Assembly: GCA_945866215.1 (NCBI GenBank)
Contig: CAMBGQ010000012.1
Coordinates: forward strand, 1 to 41,529
Length of the DNA stretch: 41,529 nt
Direction: 5' to 3'
Source of the DNA: Opitutus sp. GAS368
GTDB taxonomy: Bacteria > Verrucomicrobiota > Verrucomicrobiia > Opitutales > UBA953
Shown: in pieces, positions 9,648 through 17,011 of the stretch
How the letters are laid out: each line of letters opens with the position of its first letter
How positions within the stretch are numbered: position 1 is the stretch's first letter
Translations under genes and position numbers: made by a program
Notes under the pieces: generated by a model
Databases searched by the model: none
What the model saw: only the letters and a program-made list of their open reading frames with translations
What the model was told of the DNA's origin: nothing

Positions 9648-11486
9648 CTACTTCTTTGGACTGAAGTCCTGCGGCTTATAGACGTGGCGTTCCAAGAGCT
9701 GCTGCTTGAGCTGGAGTTCGCTGTCGCCAGAGCAGCGGCGCACGTCGTGCAGGATGATGTAGGCCATCAGCGATAGCAGGAGGACCATGAACGTGTACTG
9801 CAGAACGATGACCGCCTTATTGCTGAGTACGCCCTTGGTGAAGCGTTGAATCGTGGCGATGAGCATGTGCCCTCCGTCGAGGACGGGGATCGGCAGCAGG
9901 TTGAGGACGGCGAGGTTCAGGTTGATCAGCACCGTGAACCAGAGCACGCGGCGGATGTCCTCCGAGAGGTTGTAATAAGTCTTCGTGATCGAAATCACCG
10001 ATGCCAGTTGCTTCACCTGGATGTCTGATCCGCGGTCAAAGAGGCGGCCGAGCGTAGTGAAGGTGGACTTCACGATGCCCACGCAGGTCTCCCAAGGGTT
10101 ACGGTAGGCCAGCTCGGTCTTTGCGACGAAGGCGGCGCCGATCTGGGCGTGCTCGACGGGCTTGCCGCGCCGCACCTGCGCGTTGCGAAGGGTCAGGTTG
10201 CCGGCGTCGCCGTCGGCGCGTTTCCAGTAGACCGTGAGGTCGCGCGGGGCGCCCGCTCCGGCCTTTTCGAGGTCTTCCAGCGAGCGCACCGAGACAATCT
10301 GCGAGCGTCCGTCGACCTTGTCGATGATCGTGCCGATTTTGAGCGTCTCCGCCAGGGCCGGATCTTCGGGCGAGATACCGAGCACCATCAGCTGGTCGCG
10401 GGCGGCCGCCACGTCGTTGGTGAGCAGGTCGCGCGTGGCGGGAAGGACGACGAGCTGATGGCGGTCCTTGTCCTCGCCGTAGGCGATGATGCTGACCGGG
10501 TTGACGGTCGTGTTCACCTGGGGGGTGACGACGACCTTGATGCTCAAGCCGCCTTCGCGCTCGGCGAGCAGCGTGCGGGGCTTCGCGCCGCCCTTGCGGA
10601 GCAGTTCGCGGAATTCGACGGTGTTGTTGAGCGGCTGCCCGTCGATGGAGAGCACGCGGTCGCCGGCCTTCAGTCCGGCCCGCTCGGCGGGAGAACCCGG
10701 CGCCGGCGCGACGATGACCTCGGTGCGCGGTTGCAAGCCGGCCATGCGGATCTTGTCGCCGGACTTCGAGTTGATCTCGATGAGGGCGGGCTGGATGACG
10801 ATTTCCATGACCTTGCCATCGCGTTCGACCTCGAAGGTCGACGTCGGGTTGCCTTGCGAATCCCGGCGATTACCGAGCAGCACCGCCTCGGTGATCTGGT
10901 TAAAGTTGCTGACCGTGTTATCGTCGATGGTGAGCACCTTGTCCCCGGAGCGCAGGCCGGCTTGGTAAGCCGGGCCCGGGACGGTGTTACCCAAGCCCAG
11001 TTCGGCGAGATGACCGGAGCTGGTGACGACCTGTTCGGGGACGTAGCCGACGACGGTGCTGGTGGTGCCTTCGGCCACCGGCATTCCGGTGAACCAAAGG
11101 ATGCACGCGATGACGAACGCGAAGATGACATTGAAGACTGCGCCCATCACCGAGACGATCATCTTGTCGGCGTAGGAGATCTTCGGGAGCTTTTCGGCTT
11201 CCTCGCTGCTCGCGCCCTCGATGCCTTCCATCTCGGCGAGCTGGGGCAGGGCGACGTAGCCGCCGAGCGGGATGATGGAGACGCGGTAGTCGACGCCGTC
11301 CTTGCCGGTCCAGCCGAAGAGGCGCGGGCCGAAGCCGATGGAGAAGCGCTCGATCTTCAGGCCACGCTTACGGGCGGCGAGGAAGTGGCCCAGTTCATGG
11401 ACGAAGATCGAACCACCGAAGAAGATGGCGACGAGGGTGATGCCCCAGAGGGAGCCGAGCAGATCGCCGAACGAAAGGGTATCCAT
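9648..11486 (-). CDS. rseP: RIP (site-2) zinc metalloprotease, RseP-like
   Basis: The 612-aa protein has the M50 motif HELGH (His30-Glu31, His34) in the first membrane segment, followed by FSIGFGPRLFGW. The second catalytic motif LNLLPIPVLDGGHML lies in a C-terminal membrane segment. Two PDZ domains are visible: one around GPAYQAGLRSGDKVLTIDD and one around PAERAGLKAGDRVLSIDG. A third PDZ-like stretch (LKIGTIIDKVDGRSQ) may explain why it is about 160 aa longer than E. coli RseP. Such proteases cut membrane-spanning anti-sigma factors and signal peptides. It follows dxr by 23 bp in the same direction, the common dxr-rseP pairing. It is inner-membrane located. Confidence 0.92.
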   Translation of the reverse strand: MDTLSFGDLLGSLWGITLVAIFFGGSIFVHELGHFLAARKRGLKIERFSIGFGPRLFGWTGKDGVDYRVSIIPLGGYVALPQLAEMEGIEGASSEEAEKLPKISYADKMIVSVMGAVFNVIFAFVIACILWFTGMPVAEGTTSTVVGYVPEQVVTSSGHLAELGLGNTVPGPAYQAGLRSGDKVLTIDDNTVSNFNQITEAVLLGNRRDSQGNPTSTFEVERDGKVMEIVIQPALIEINSKSGDKIRMAGLQPRTEVIVAPAPGSPAERAGLKAGDRVLSIDGQPLNNTVEFRELLRKGGAKPRTLLAEREGGLSIKVVVTPQVNTTVNPVSIIAYGEDKDRHQLVVLPATRDLLTNDVAAARDQLMVLGISPEDPALAETLKIGTIIDKVDGRSQIVSVRSLEDLEKAGAGAPRDLTVYWKRADGDAGNLTLRNAQVRRGKPVEHAQIGAAFVAKTELAYRNPWETCVGIVKSTFTTLGRLFDRGSDIQVKQLASVISITKTYYNLSEDIRRVLWFTVLINLNLAVLNLLPIPVLDGGHMLIATIQRFTKGVLSNKAVIVLQYTFMVLLLSLMAYIILHDVRRCSGDSELQLKQQLLERHVYKPQDFSPKK

Positions 11487-11509
11487 GGGAAAAGGGAAGG
11501 GGGTTTATC

Positions 11510-12679
11510 TCAACGGGCAAGGCCCAGGGCGAGCCTGGACGTAGCGACGCGGGTGTCGGCGTCGGTAGCCAGGACTTCGTCTAAACTGGCTGGTTCGCGG
11601 GCGGAGAGCGTCGCCAGGGCCCGGCCAACGAGTTCCGCGATGCCGGTGAAGGGCAGCTTGCCGGCGACGAATTCAGCGACGGCGACCTCATTGGCCGCGT
11701 TGAAGATGGCGGGGGCGGTGCCGCCGGTCGTGGCGGCACTCCGGGCCAGGCCGAGGCAGGGGTAACGGGCCGGATCGGGCGGAGCCATGCCCAGCGTGAG
11801 GGCTTGGGTCAGGTCAAGGTGCGGGGCGGGGCAGGGCAGCCTTGCCGGGTAGAGCAGGCAGTCCTGGATCGGGTAGGCCATCGAGGGCGGCGAGAGTAGC
11901 GCCTGGAGGCTGCCGTCGGCCAGCGTCACCAGCGAATGGATGATGCTCTGCGGGTGGACGACGACATCGATACGCTCGGCGGGGATGTCGAAGAGCCAGC
12001 GCGCCTCGATGACCTCGAGGCCCTTGTTGGCCATCGTCGCCGAATCGATGGTGACCTTCGGGCCCATGCTCCAATTCGGATGCTTGAGGGCCTGGGCGAG
12101 CGTGACGTGCCGCAGGTCGGCGAGGGGCGTGTCGCGAAAGGCGCCGCCCGAGGCCGTGAGCACGAGGCGCGCGATGTCGCCCTTGGGCTTATCGCGCAGC
12201 AGCTGGTGGATCGCGTTGTGCTCGCTGTCGACCGGGAGTAGGCGGGCGCCGGAGACACGGGCGGCTTCCGTGACGAACTTACCGGCGAGGACGAGGAGTT
12301 CCTTGCTCGCGAGGGCGACGTCCTTCTTCGCCTTGAGTGCGGCGAGCGTCGGTGCGAGGCCGGCGGTACCGACGACGGCGGAGACGACCATCGAGACTTC
12401 CGGGAGGCAGGCCACTTCGGTCAGGCCGGCGATGCCTTCCAGAATGCGGGTGCCAGCAGGGAAAGCCCCCGAGGCGCGGGCCTCGGCGGCGGCGGCGGGA
12501 TCGGCCAGGGCGATGACGCCGACGCCGAACTCCTTGGCGGGGGCGACGAGTTCGCGCCAGCGCGAGTGGGCCGCCAGCCCCGCCACGCGCAGCCGGTCCG
12601 GATGAGCCCTGACGACGCTGAGGGTGGTCGTGCCGATGGAGCCGGTGGCTCCGAGGATGGCGATGGCCCGGACGTGCAT
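11510..12679 (-). CDS. dxr: 1-deoxy-D-xylulose 5-phosphate reductoisomerase
   Basis: From the ATG at 12679 the protein is 389 aa, the normal size. The start was chosen because the NADPH-binding GATGSIG begins at about residue 8; the frame stays open upstream but that extension is not family-like. Further landmarks are SKELLVLAG, PVDSEHNAI (metal-binding Asp and Glu), TASGGAFRD, and WSMGPKVTIDSATMANKGLE with the substrate-binding Ser, Asn and Lys. It converts DXP to MEP, the committed step of the MEP pathway. It probably forms an operon with rseP and is divergent from queF across a 118-bp gap. Confidence 0.96.
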   Translation of the reverse strand: MHVRAIAILGATGSIGTTTLSVVRAHPDRLRVAGLAAHSRWRELVAPAKEFGVGVIALADPAAAAEARASGAFPAGTRILEGIAGLTEVACLPEVSMVVSAVVGTAGLAPTLAALKAKKDVALASKELLVLAGKFVTEAARVSGARLLPVDSEHNAIHQLLRDKPKGDIARLVLTASGGAFRDTPLADLRHVTLAQALKHPNWSMGPKVTIDSATMANKGLEVIEARWLFDIPAERIDVVVHPQSIIHSLVTLADGSLQALLSPPSMAYPIQDCLLYPARLPCPAPHLDLTQALTLGMAPPDPARYPCLGLARSAATTGGTAPAIFNAANEVAVAEFVAGKLPFTGIAELVGRALATLSAREPASLDEVLATDADTRVATSRLALGLAR

Positions 12680-12797
12680 GCGGCGTGGGTATGACCGAGG
12701 CAACCGCGGCGGCGGACTGAGGCAAGCAGTTTGGGTCAGATAGGGTCTTTCGCCGTTCAACGCTTGTCTCTTTCGTCGGGATGGGTTGGCTGTCCGT

Positions 12798-13211
12798 ATG
12801 GCCACTCAGCCTCAGGACCTCACCGGACTCTCCCACCTCGGGAACACCCAGAACAAGCCCCAGCAGACGCTGGAGACCTTCCCGAACCGTCATGCGGGCC
12901 GGAATTATGTCGTCGAGCTGACGACCGACGAGTTCACCTGCCTGTGCCCCGCGACTGGCCAGCCCGACTTCGCCAAAATTACGATCCGCTACGTGCCGGG
13001 TCCCCGCATCGTCGAGTCCAAGTCCCTGAAACTCTACTATTGGAGCTATCGCCAGCAAGGGATGTTCCATGAGCACCTTTCCAACAAGATCCTCGACGAC
13101 CTCGTCGCGGCCATCGACCCGGTCTGGTGCGAAGTCACCGGCGCCTTCGGCGTCCGCGGTGGCATCGGCATCACGGTGCGAGCCGTGCACGGCAAGCAGC
13201 CGCAATCGTGA
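12798..13211 (+). CDS. queF: NADPH-dependent preQ0 (7-cyano-7-deazaguanine) reductase
   Basis: The 137-aa protein is a short (type I, unimodular) QueF, which reduces the nitrile of preQ0 to preQ1 in queuosine biosynthesis. The motif FTCLCPATGQPDFA contains the catalytic Cys50 (of CP) and Asp57; Cys48 is an extra cysteine nearby. FHEH (His91-Glu92) is the substrate-binding pair, and SLKLYYWSYR matches the family strand. The ATG at 12798 was preferred to an in-frame TTG at 12786. I see no preQ1 riboswitch in the 118-bp leader. The stop overlaps the start of the following Xer gene (GTGA), suggesting translational coupling. Confidence 0.94.
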   Translation: MATQPQDLTGLSHLGNTQNKPQQTLETFPNRHAGRNYVVELTTDEFTCLCPATGQPDFAKITIRYVPGPRIVESKSLKLYYWSYRQQGMFHEHLSNKILDDLVAAIDPVWCEVTGAFGVRGGIGITVRAVHGKQPQS

Positions 13212-14149
13212 AGCGTCGCCCCGTCCAGCCAGACGACGGGGAGCCGACGGATTGGCCGGGTGCTATCCTGGTCGCGGATTTCCTGACGCGGCAGCTGGCC
13301 GGTCGGAGGTTGGCGGCCCGGACATGCCTGACTTATGGTCGCTCCCTCAAGGGCTTCGCGTCATGGATGAAATCCAACGGCGGCTGGGACGGCGATTGGT
13401 CGAAACTCACCGCGCGTAACCTCCGCGACTTCGTGATCGAGCGGCAGGGCACGCATCACCGCCGTTCGGTGCATAATCAAGTCTCGGCCTTGCGCGCCTT
13501 CCTCGCCGACCTGCGTGAGCGCGGCGGCATCACCACCACGCCAGCCGCTGGCCTCGTGCTGCCCAAGCTCCCGAAATCCTTGCCGAAGTTCCTGACCGAG
13601 GCGCAGACGGATTCACTCATGGACGCGGCGGAGACTTCAGGGAAGGACGAGCCGCAGGCGACCGCGCGCGACCTGGCGGTCCTCGAACTGCTTTATGGCG
13701 GCGGCTTACGCGTCTCCGAACTGTGCGGCATCGACGGCGGCGACCTCGACCTTGGCACCGGTCTCGTACGCCTGATGGGCAAGGGCTCGAAGGAGCGCGT
13801 CGTACCCGTCGGCGACACCGCCGTGCAGGCCGTGCAGGCCTACCTCGCCTTGCGCGGCGCGCCGGCACGCGGGGCGCCGATGTTGCTCGCCGCGCGCGGC
13901 GGGCGCCTGCATCCCCGTGCCGTCCAGCTCATGCTGAAGCGCAAACTCGCGCTCGCCGGGCTGCCGGCGGACCTCACGCCGCACAAGTTACGTCACGCCT
14001 GCGCGACGCACCTGCTCTCCAACGGCGCGGACCTGCGTCTCGTCCAGGAGCAGCTCGGTCACGCCTCGCTTTCGACCACGCAGATTTACACGCACCTCAG
14101 CGTCGCCAAGCTGCGCGAGGTGCGTCGGAAGTCGCACCCGCGGGCCTGA
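13208..14149 (+). CDS. xerC: Tyrosine recombinase, XerC-like
   Basis: From a GTG that overlaps the queF stop (GTGA) the protein is 313 aa, a typical Xer length. The N-terminal SAM-like core-binding domain (about 20-110) is followed by the catalytic domain. The residues are Arg in GGGLRVSELCGI, Lys in GKGSKERVVP, His-x-x-Arg in HKLRHACATHLL, His in QLGHASLSTTQIY and the nucleophile Tyr in TTQIYTHL. All are present. XerC and XerD resolve chromosome dimers at dif; a second Xer (35188-36135) is in this window. Which one is XerC and which XerD is assigned only by resemblance. ispE follows after 4 bp. Confidence 0.88.
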   Translation: MKRRPVQPDDGEPTDWPGAILVADFLTRQLAGRRLAARTCLTYGRSLKGFASWMKSNGGWDGDWSKLTARNLRDFVIERQGTHHRRSVHNQVSALRAFLADLRERGGITTTPAAGLVLPKLPKSLPKFLTEAQTDSLMDAAETSGKDEPQATARDLAVLELLYGGGLRVSELCGIDGGDLDLGTGLVRLMGKGSKERVVPVGDTAVQAVQAYLALRGAPARGAPMLLAARGGRLHPRAVQLMLKRKLALAGLPADLTPHKLRHACATHLLSNGADLRLVQEQLGHASLSTTQIYTHLSVAKLREVRRKSHPRA

Positions 14150-14153
14150 GGCG

Positions 14154-15068
14154 TTGATTCGCCTCGCCTCCGCCGGGTGGCCGGAGCATCTTCGCGAGGT
14201 GCTCGTTTCAGCCGCCCATGCGAAGCTCAACCTCTCGCTCGCCATCACCGGCCGGCGGGAGGACGGCTTCCATGAGCTCGTCAGCCTCGTCGTCTTGATC
14301 GACCTCGCCGACACGCTCACGCTTGAGGTGGGCCGTCCGCTCGGCCTTACGTGCGATGATCTTGGGCTGCCAGTCGATGGCACAAACCTGGTGCTCAAGG
14401 CCGCGGCGGCGTATGTGCGGCGCCGGCCTGGCGCCGTGGTCGGGCGCTTTCATTTAGCGAAAAAGATTCCGCATGGCGCCGGGCTCGGCGGAGGAAGTTC
14501 TGATGCGGTGGCCGCCTTGCGTCTGCTCGACCGTGCGTCCGGCGATCCGCTCGGCGCGGAGGCCCTCGAAGCACTCGCCGCCGAGGTCGGTTCCGATTGT
14601 CCGTTCTTCGTGCGTGGCCAGGCGGCGGTCATGCGGGGCAGGGGAGAGCGGTTGGAGATCCTGCCACCGGCGGCGCGCGCCGCCTTGGCTGGCCGTAAGG
14701 TCGTCTTGGTTAAGCCTCCGTTCGGCGTGCCCACTCCGGAGGCCTATGCATTACTCGCTAAGGCCGCTAAATATCGTGCGGCGGCGCCAGTCGAAGCCGA
14801 ACTGGCGGCCTGGATCGCTCGCCCCCTCGCCGACCCCTCGCCCTTGGGGAACGACCTCGCTGCCCCCGTGTTCGCCAAGTATCTCGCCTTACCTGCTGGG
14901 CTGGCTTCTTTCTGTCTCACGACTGGGACGGCTTGGCGGATGACCGGTAGCGGGAGCGCTTGTTTCAGCTTCGTCACGGACCCTTTCGAGCATGCCCGCT
15001 TGCGGGAGGACGTCCGCCGAGCCTGGGGGGCTGGTTCCTGGGTAGGAGAGGCCGTTATTTCGGGTTAG
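14154..15068 (+). CDS. ispE: 4-diphosphocytidyl-2-C-methyl-D-erythritol kinase
   Basis: This is a GHMP-family kinase of about 290-304 aa. It shows [22 protein letters not shown] near the N-terminus (split here only by length), then the ATP-binding glycine loop [13 protein letters not shown] and VGSDCPFF with the catalytic Asp, and MTGSGSACF at the C-terminal GHMP motif. It phosphorylates CDP-ME in the MEP pathway. The open frame begins at a TTG (14154), 4 bp after the Xer stop; a GTG at 14199 would give an N-terminus closer to other IspE proteins. The start is uncertain, the identity is not. Confidence 0.93.
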   Translation: MIRLASAGWPEHLREVLVSAAHAKLNLSLAITGRREDGFHELVSLVVLIDLADTLTLEVGRPLGLTCDDLGLPVDGTNLVLKAAAAYVRRRPGAVVGRFHLAKKIPHGAGLGGGSSDAVAALRLLDRASGDPLGAEALEALAAEVGSDCPFFVRGQAAVMRGRGERLEILPPAARAALAGRKVVLVKPPFGVPTPEAYALLAKAAKYRAAAPVEAELAAWIARPLADPSPLGNDLAAPVFAKYLALPAGLASFCLTTGTAWRMTGSGSACFSFVTDPFEHARLREDVRRAWGAGSWVGEAVISG

Positions 15069-15121
15069 TTTCGGCTTTACTGTCGGCCGAGGGGTCGCCA
15101 AGTTGCGAGCCACTATCACCC

Positions 15122-15220
15122 ATGGGAAGCCTCAAGAAGAAGCGTCGTCTGAAGATGAACAAGCACAAGCGCCGCAAGCGCTCGAAGGAAAATCGCCATA
15201 AGAAGCGTCTCTGGGGCTGA
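15122..15220 (+). CDS. 32-aa basic AURKAIP1/COX24 (mS38-like) putative ribosomal protein
   Basis: ATG GGA AGC at 15122 opens a 32-codon frame. The peptide is dominated by Lys and Arg ([22 protein letters not shown]) and ends in LWG. It matches the C-terminal helix typical of the AURKAIP1/COX24 family, small basic proteins annotated in Bacteroidetes and relatives and related to mitochondrial mS38. Mycobacterial small-subunit protein bS22 is comparable. The peptide would insert into rRNA near the decoding region by analogy. It sits between ispE and rpmG, with a strong terminator at 15243-15275 directly after it. No Shine-Dalgarno motif is seen. The assignment rests on composition and pattern; with so short a protein some doubt remains. 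Confidence 0.75.
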   Translation: MGSLKKKRRLKMNKHKRRKRSKENRHKKRLWG

Positions 15221-15242
15221 TTAACCTCCTCTTCGGAACGAT

Positions 15243-15275
15243 CCGGGCGGCTCGAAAGGCCGCCCGGCTCTTTTT
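15243..15275 (+). terminator. Rho-independent terminator after the 32-aa protein gene
   Basis: A perfect 9-bp stem, CCGGGCGGC (15243-15251) and GCCGCCCGG (15259-15267), has a 7-nt loop TCGAAAG and is followed by CTCTTTTT (15268-15275). Confidence 0.85.
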
Positions 15276-15332
15276 CGGGCTTGCCCCGGCCAAGGCCGTT
15301 CCCAAACCTTAACTTTCCCAACGACCCAAACC

Positions 15333-15503
15333 ATGGCCCGCGAAATCATCATCATTGAATGCACCGAAGCCCGCAAGGAGGGCAAGCGCCCCTCCCGTTA
15401 CATGACCACCCGTAACAAGAAGCTTTCGCAGGAGAAGGTGGAGCTCAAGAAATACAACCCCTCCCTCCGCCGCCACACGCTGCATAAGGAGATCAAGGGC
15501 TAA
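15333..15503 (+). CDS. rpmG: 50S ribosomal protein bL33
   Basis: This is a 56-aa frame, too short for many ORF finders. The peptide contains [18 protein letters not shown] and [16 protein letters not shown]. The TTRNKK and LEL-KYNP-LRRH-L-KE pattern is the bL33 signature (large ribosomal subunit, near the E site). The zinc-binding CxxC pairs of the C+ form are absent; only one Cys is present, so this is a zinc-independent (C-minus) bL33. The ATG at 15333 has no Shine-Dalgarno motif. The gene lies between two terminators, so it appears to be its own transcription unit. Confidence 0.93.
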   Translation: MAREIIIIECTEARKEGKRPSRYMTTRNKKLSQEKVELKKYNPSLRRHTLHKEIKG

Positions 15504-15523
15504 GCTCCTTTCATCCTCCCGCC

Positions 15524-15564
15524 AGAAGGGCCGGCCGCAGCGATGCGCGCCGGCCCTTCTGTTT
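15524..15564 (+). terminator. Terminator-like hairpin after rpmG
   Basis: A perfect 12-bp stem, AGAAGGGCCGGC (15524-15535) and GCCGGCCCTTCT (15549-15560), has a 13-nt loop and is followed by a short GTTT. The T-tract is weak, but the stem is strong and lies between convergent genes. Confidence 0.65.
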
Positions 15565-15578
15565 GGCGAGGGGGATGG

Positions 15579-15800
15579 TCAGGCCGTCTTTCCGAGACGA
15601 CGCAACTGGCGCCAACGGGCCCGGTGGTGTCGAGTCCAGTCGATCAAGGCCCGTTCGAAGCCGATGTCGCTCCCCGCTTTTTCGGACTCGATCCACTTGT
15701 GTCGGAGGATCTCATCGCGTTCGGCGAGGAACTCCGCATAAAGGGATGAACGACCGGCTAGGTCGGCATCTGACTTCGGGTCCTGATTGAATTCTCGCAT
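15579..15800 (-). CDS. 73-aa protein of unknown function
   Basis: The frame is open from 15836, but the ATG at 15800 has a good ribosome-binding site (GGAG, 6-nt spacer), one of the few clear ones in this window, so 73 aa is preferred. The peptide is charged and helical in character: AEFLAERDEILRHKWIESEK, then AGSDIGFERALIDW and a basic end HHRARWRQLRR. The block RHKW-ESEKAG-DIGFE-AL-DW looks like a conserved small-protein motif that I have the impression of having seen in other bacteria, but I cannot attach a family name or function. It has no signal peptide and is probably cytoplasmic. It lies downstream of the Mrp gene (59 bp) on the same strand. Confidence 0.65.
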   Translation of the reverse strand: MREFNQDPKSDADLAGRSSLYAEFLAERDEILRHKWIESEKAGSDIGFERALIDWTRHHRARWRQLRRLGKTA

Positions 15801-15859
15801 CCTTGGCTCCGAGGTTGCGGAAAATATGACAACCATGCAAGCCCTCGGCGACAGCTCGG

Positions 15860-16948
15860 TTACGCCGTCTTTTCGAGCCCCTGGAGCACCGTCAGGCCGA
15901 TGGAGCGGAAGATGCGGGCCGGATTGCAGTCTGGGTGGCTGATCACGACCGGGATACCGTGGTCGCCGCCTTGGCGGATGGCCTGGTCGAGGGGGACTTC
16001 GCCCAGCAGGATCGTCCGGAGGGCCGTGGCGACCTTGAGCCCGCCGCCTTGGCCGAAGAGGTATTGGCGAGAGCCGTCCGCCGCCTCGAGAAAACTCATG
16101 TTTTCGGCCACGCCGAGGATCGGTACGCCAACTTTCTCGAACATCGCCGCGCCGCGGAGGGCGACCGCGACTGCCGCCGTCTGCGGGGTGGTCACGATGA
16201 TGGCGCCGCTGAGAGCCATCGCCTGGGCGATGGAGAGTTGGGCGTCGCCCGTGCCCGGAGGCAGGTCGATCAGGAGGACGTCCAATTCGCCCCAGCGCAC
16301 GTTCGTCGCGAACTGTGAAATCGTCTTCATAATCATCGGTCCACGCCAGACCACCGGGGCGTCGGCATCGATGAGGAGACCCATGGACATCACCTTCACG
16401 CCGAAGTTCTCGAGGGGCAGGAGGGTGTCGCCGTCGAGGAGGGGGCGGCCGCTGACCCCGATCATCAACGGGACGGAGGGACCGTAGATATCACAGTCCA
16501 TGAGCCCGACCTTGCCGGGGCGGCCCTGATCGGAGAGGGCGCGAGCCAAGGCGCAGGCCAGGTTGACCGCGAAGGTGGATTTACCGACCCCACCTTTGCC
16601 GCTGGCGACCGCGATGATGTGCTTCACCTTGCCCACCCCGGCGTCGGCGGGGAGTTTGCCGGTGGCCGCCGGAGTCGCGGCCGCGGGCGGCGTTCCCTTG
16701 GGCACGGTGACCGTGATGGCGATCTCGGGGTGCCGGGCGCCGATGGCTTGGAGGACCGCTTCGATCTCGGCATAGAGCTGCTTGGGGATTGCCGGATCGG
16801 CGCTCGTGACGGCGAGCCCGACGCTGACCTTGCCCTCAAGGGTGACCTCGATGCCTTTCACCAGACCGAAGGAGACGATGTCTCGGCTGTAGCCCGGGTA
16901 GCGGACCTGACCGAGGGCCTTCTGGACAGATTCCTTATCGAGCGACAT
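15860..16948 (-). CDS. apbC: Mrp/ApbC-type P-loop ATPase (iron-sulfur carrier family), CxxC motif absent
   Basis: The 362-aa protein has an N-terminal MIP18/DUF59 domain (about 1-85), an Ala/Pro linker, and a ParA/MinD-type ATPase domain. The deviant Walker A is SGKGGVGKST (116-125), with DCDIYGPSVP and DLPPGTGDAQL as the switch and Walker B regions. The family loads Fe-S clusters onto target proteins and usually carries a CxxC after ENMS in the ATPase domain. Here that place reads ENMSFLEAADGSRQYLFG and has no cysteines; only three Cys exist in the whole protein. It may therefore bind a cluster differently or not at all. It is divergent from the TolB-like gene across a 63-bp gap. Confidence 0.92.
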   Translation of the reverse strand: MSLDKESVQKALGQVRYPGYSRDIVSFGLVKGIEVTLEGKVSVGLAVTSADPAIPKQLYAEIEAVLQAIGARHPEIAITVTVPKGTPPAAATPAATGKLPADAGVGKVKHIIAVASGKGGVGKSTFAVNLACALARALSDQGRPGKVGLMDCDIYGPSVPLMIGVSGRPLLDGDTLLPLENFGVKVMSMGLLIDADAPVVWRGPMIMKTISQFATNVRWGELDVLLIDLPPGTGDAQLSIAQAMALSGAIIVTTPQTAAVAVALRGAAMFEKVGVPILGVAENMSFLEAADGSRQYLFGQGGGLKVATALRTILLGEVPLDQAIRQGGDHGIPVVISHPDCNPARIFRSIGLTVLQGLEKTA

Positions 16949-17011
16949 CAGCAGGATTGAACTCCCTGCCCCACTTAGGTCAAACTGCTATCCTCCAAAC
17001 AGCCCTGACCG

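Noticed and set aside
10149-11765. 538-aa plus-strand open frame opposite rseP and the end of dxr
   Set aside because: It crosses two well-supported minus-strand genes and its product is Asp/Gly/Arg/Ala-rich without motifs.
12680-12797. preQ1 riboswitch upstream of queF
   Set aside because: I looked for the short H-type pseudoknot with an A-rich tail and did not find one.
12279-13205. 308-aa minus-strand frame over queF and the dxr 5' end
   Set aside because: It is out of frame with dxr, antisense to queF, and lacks a domain.
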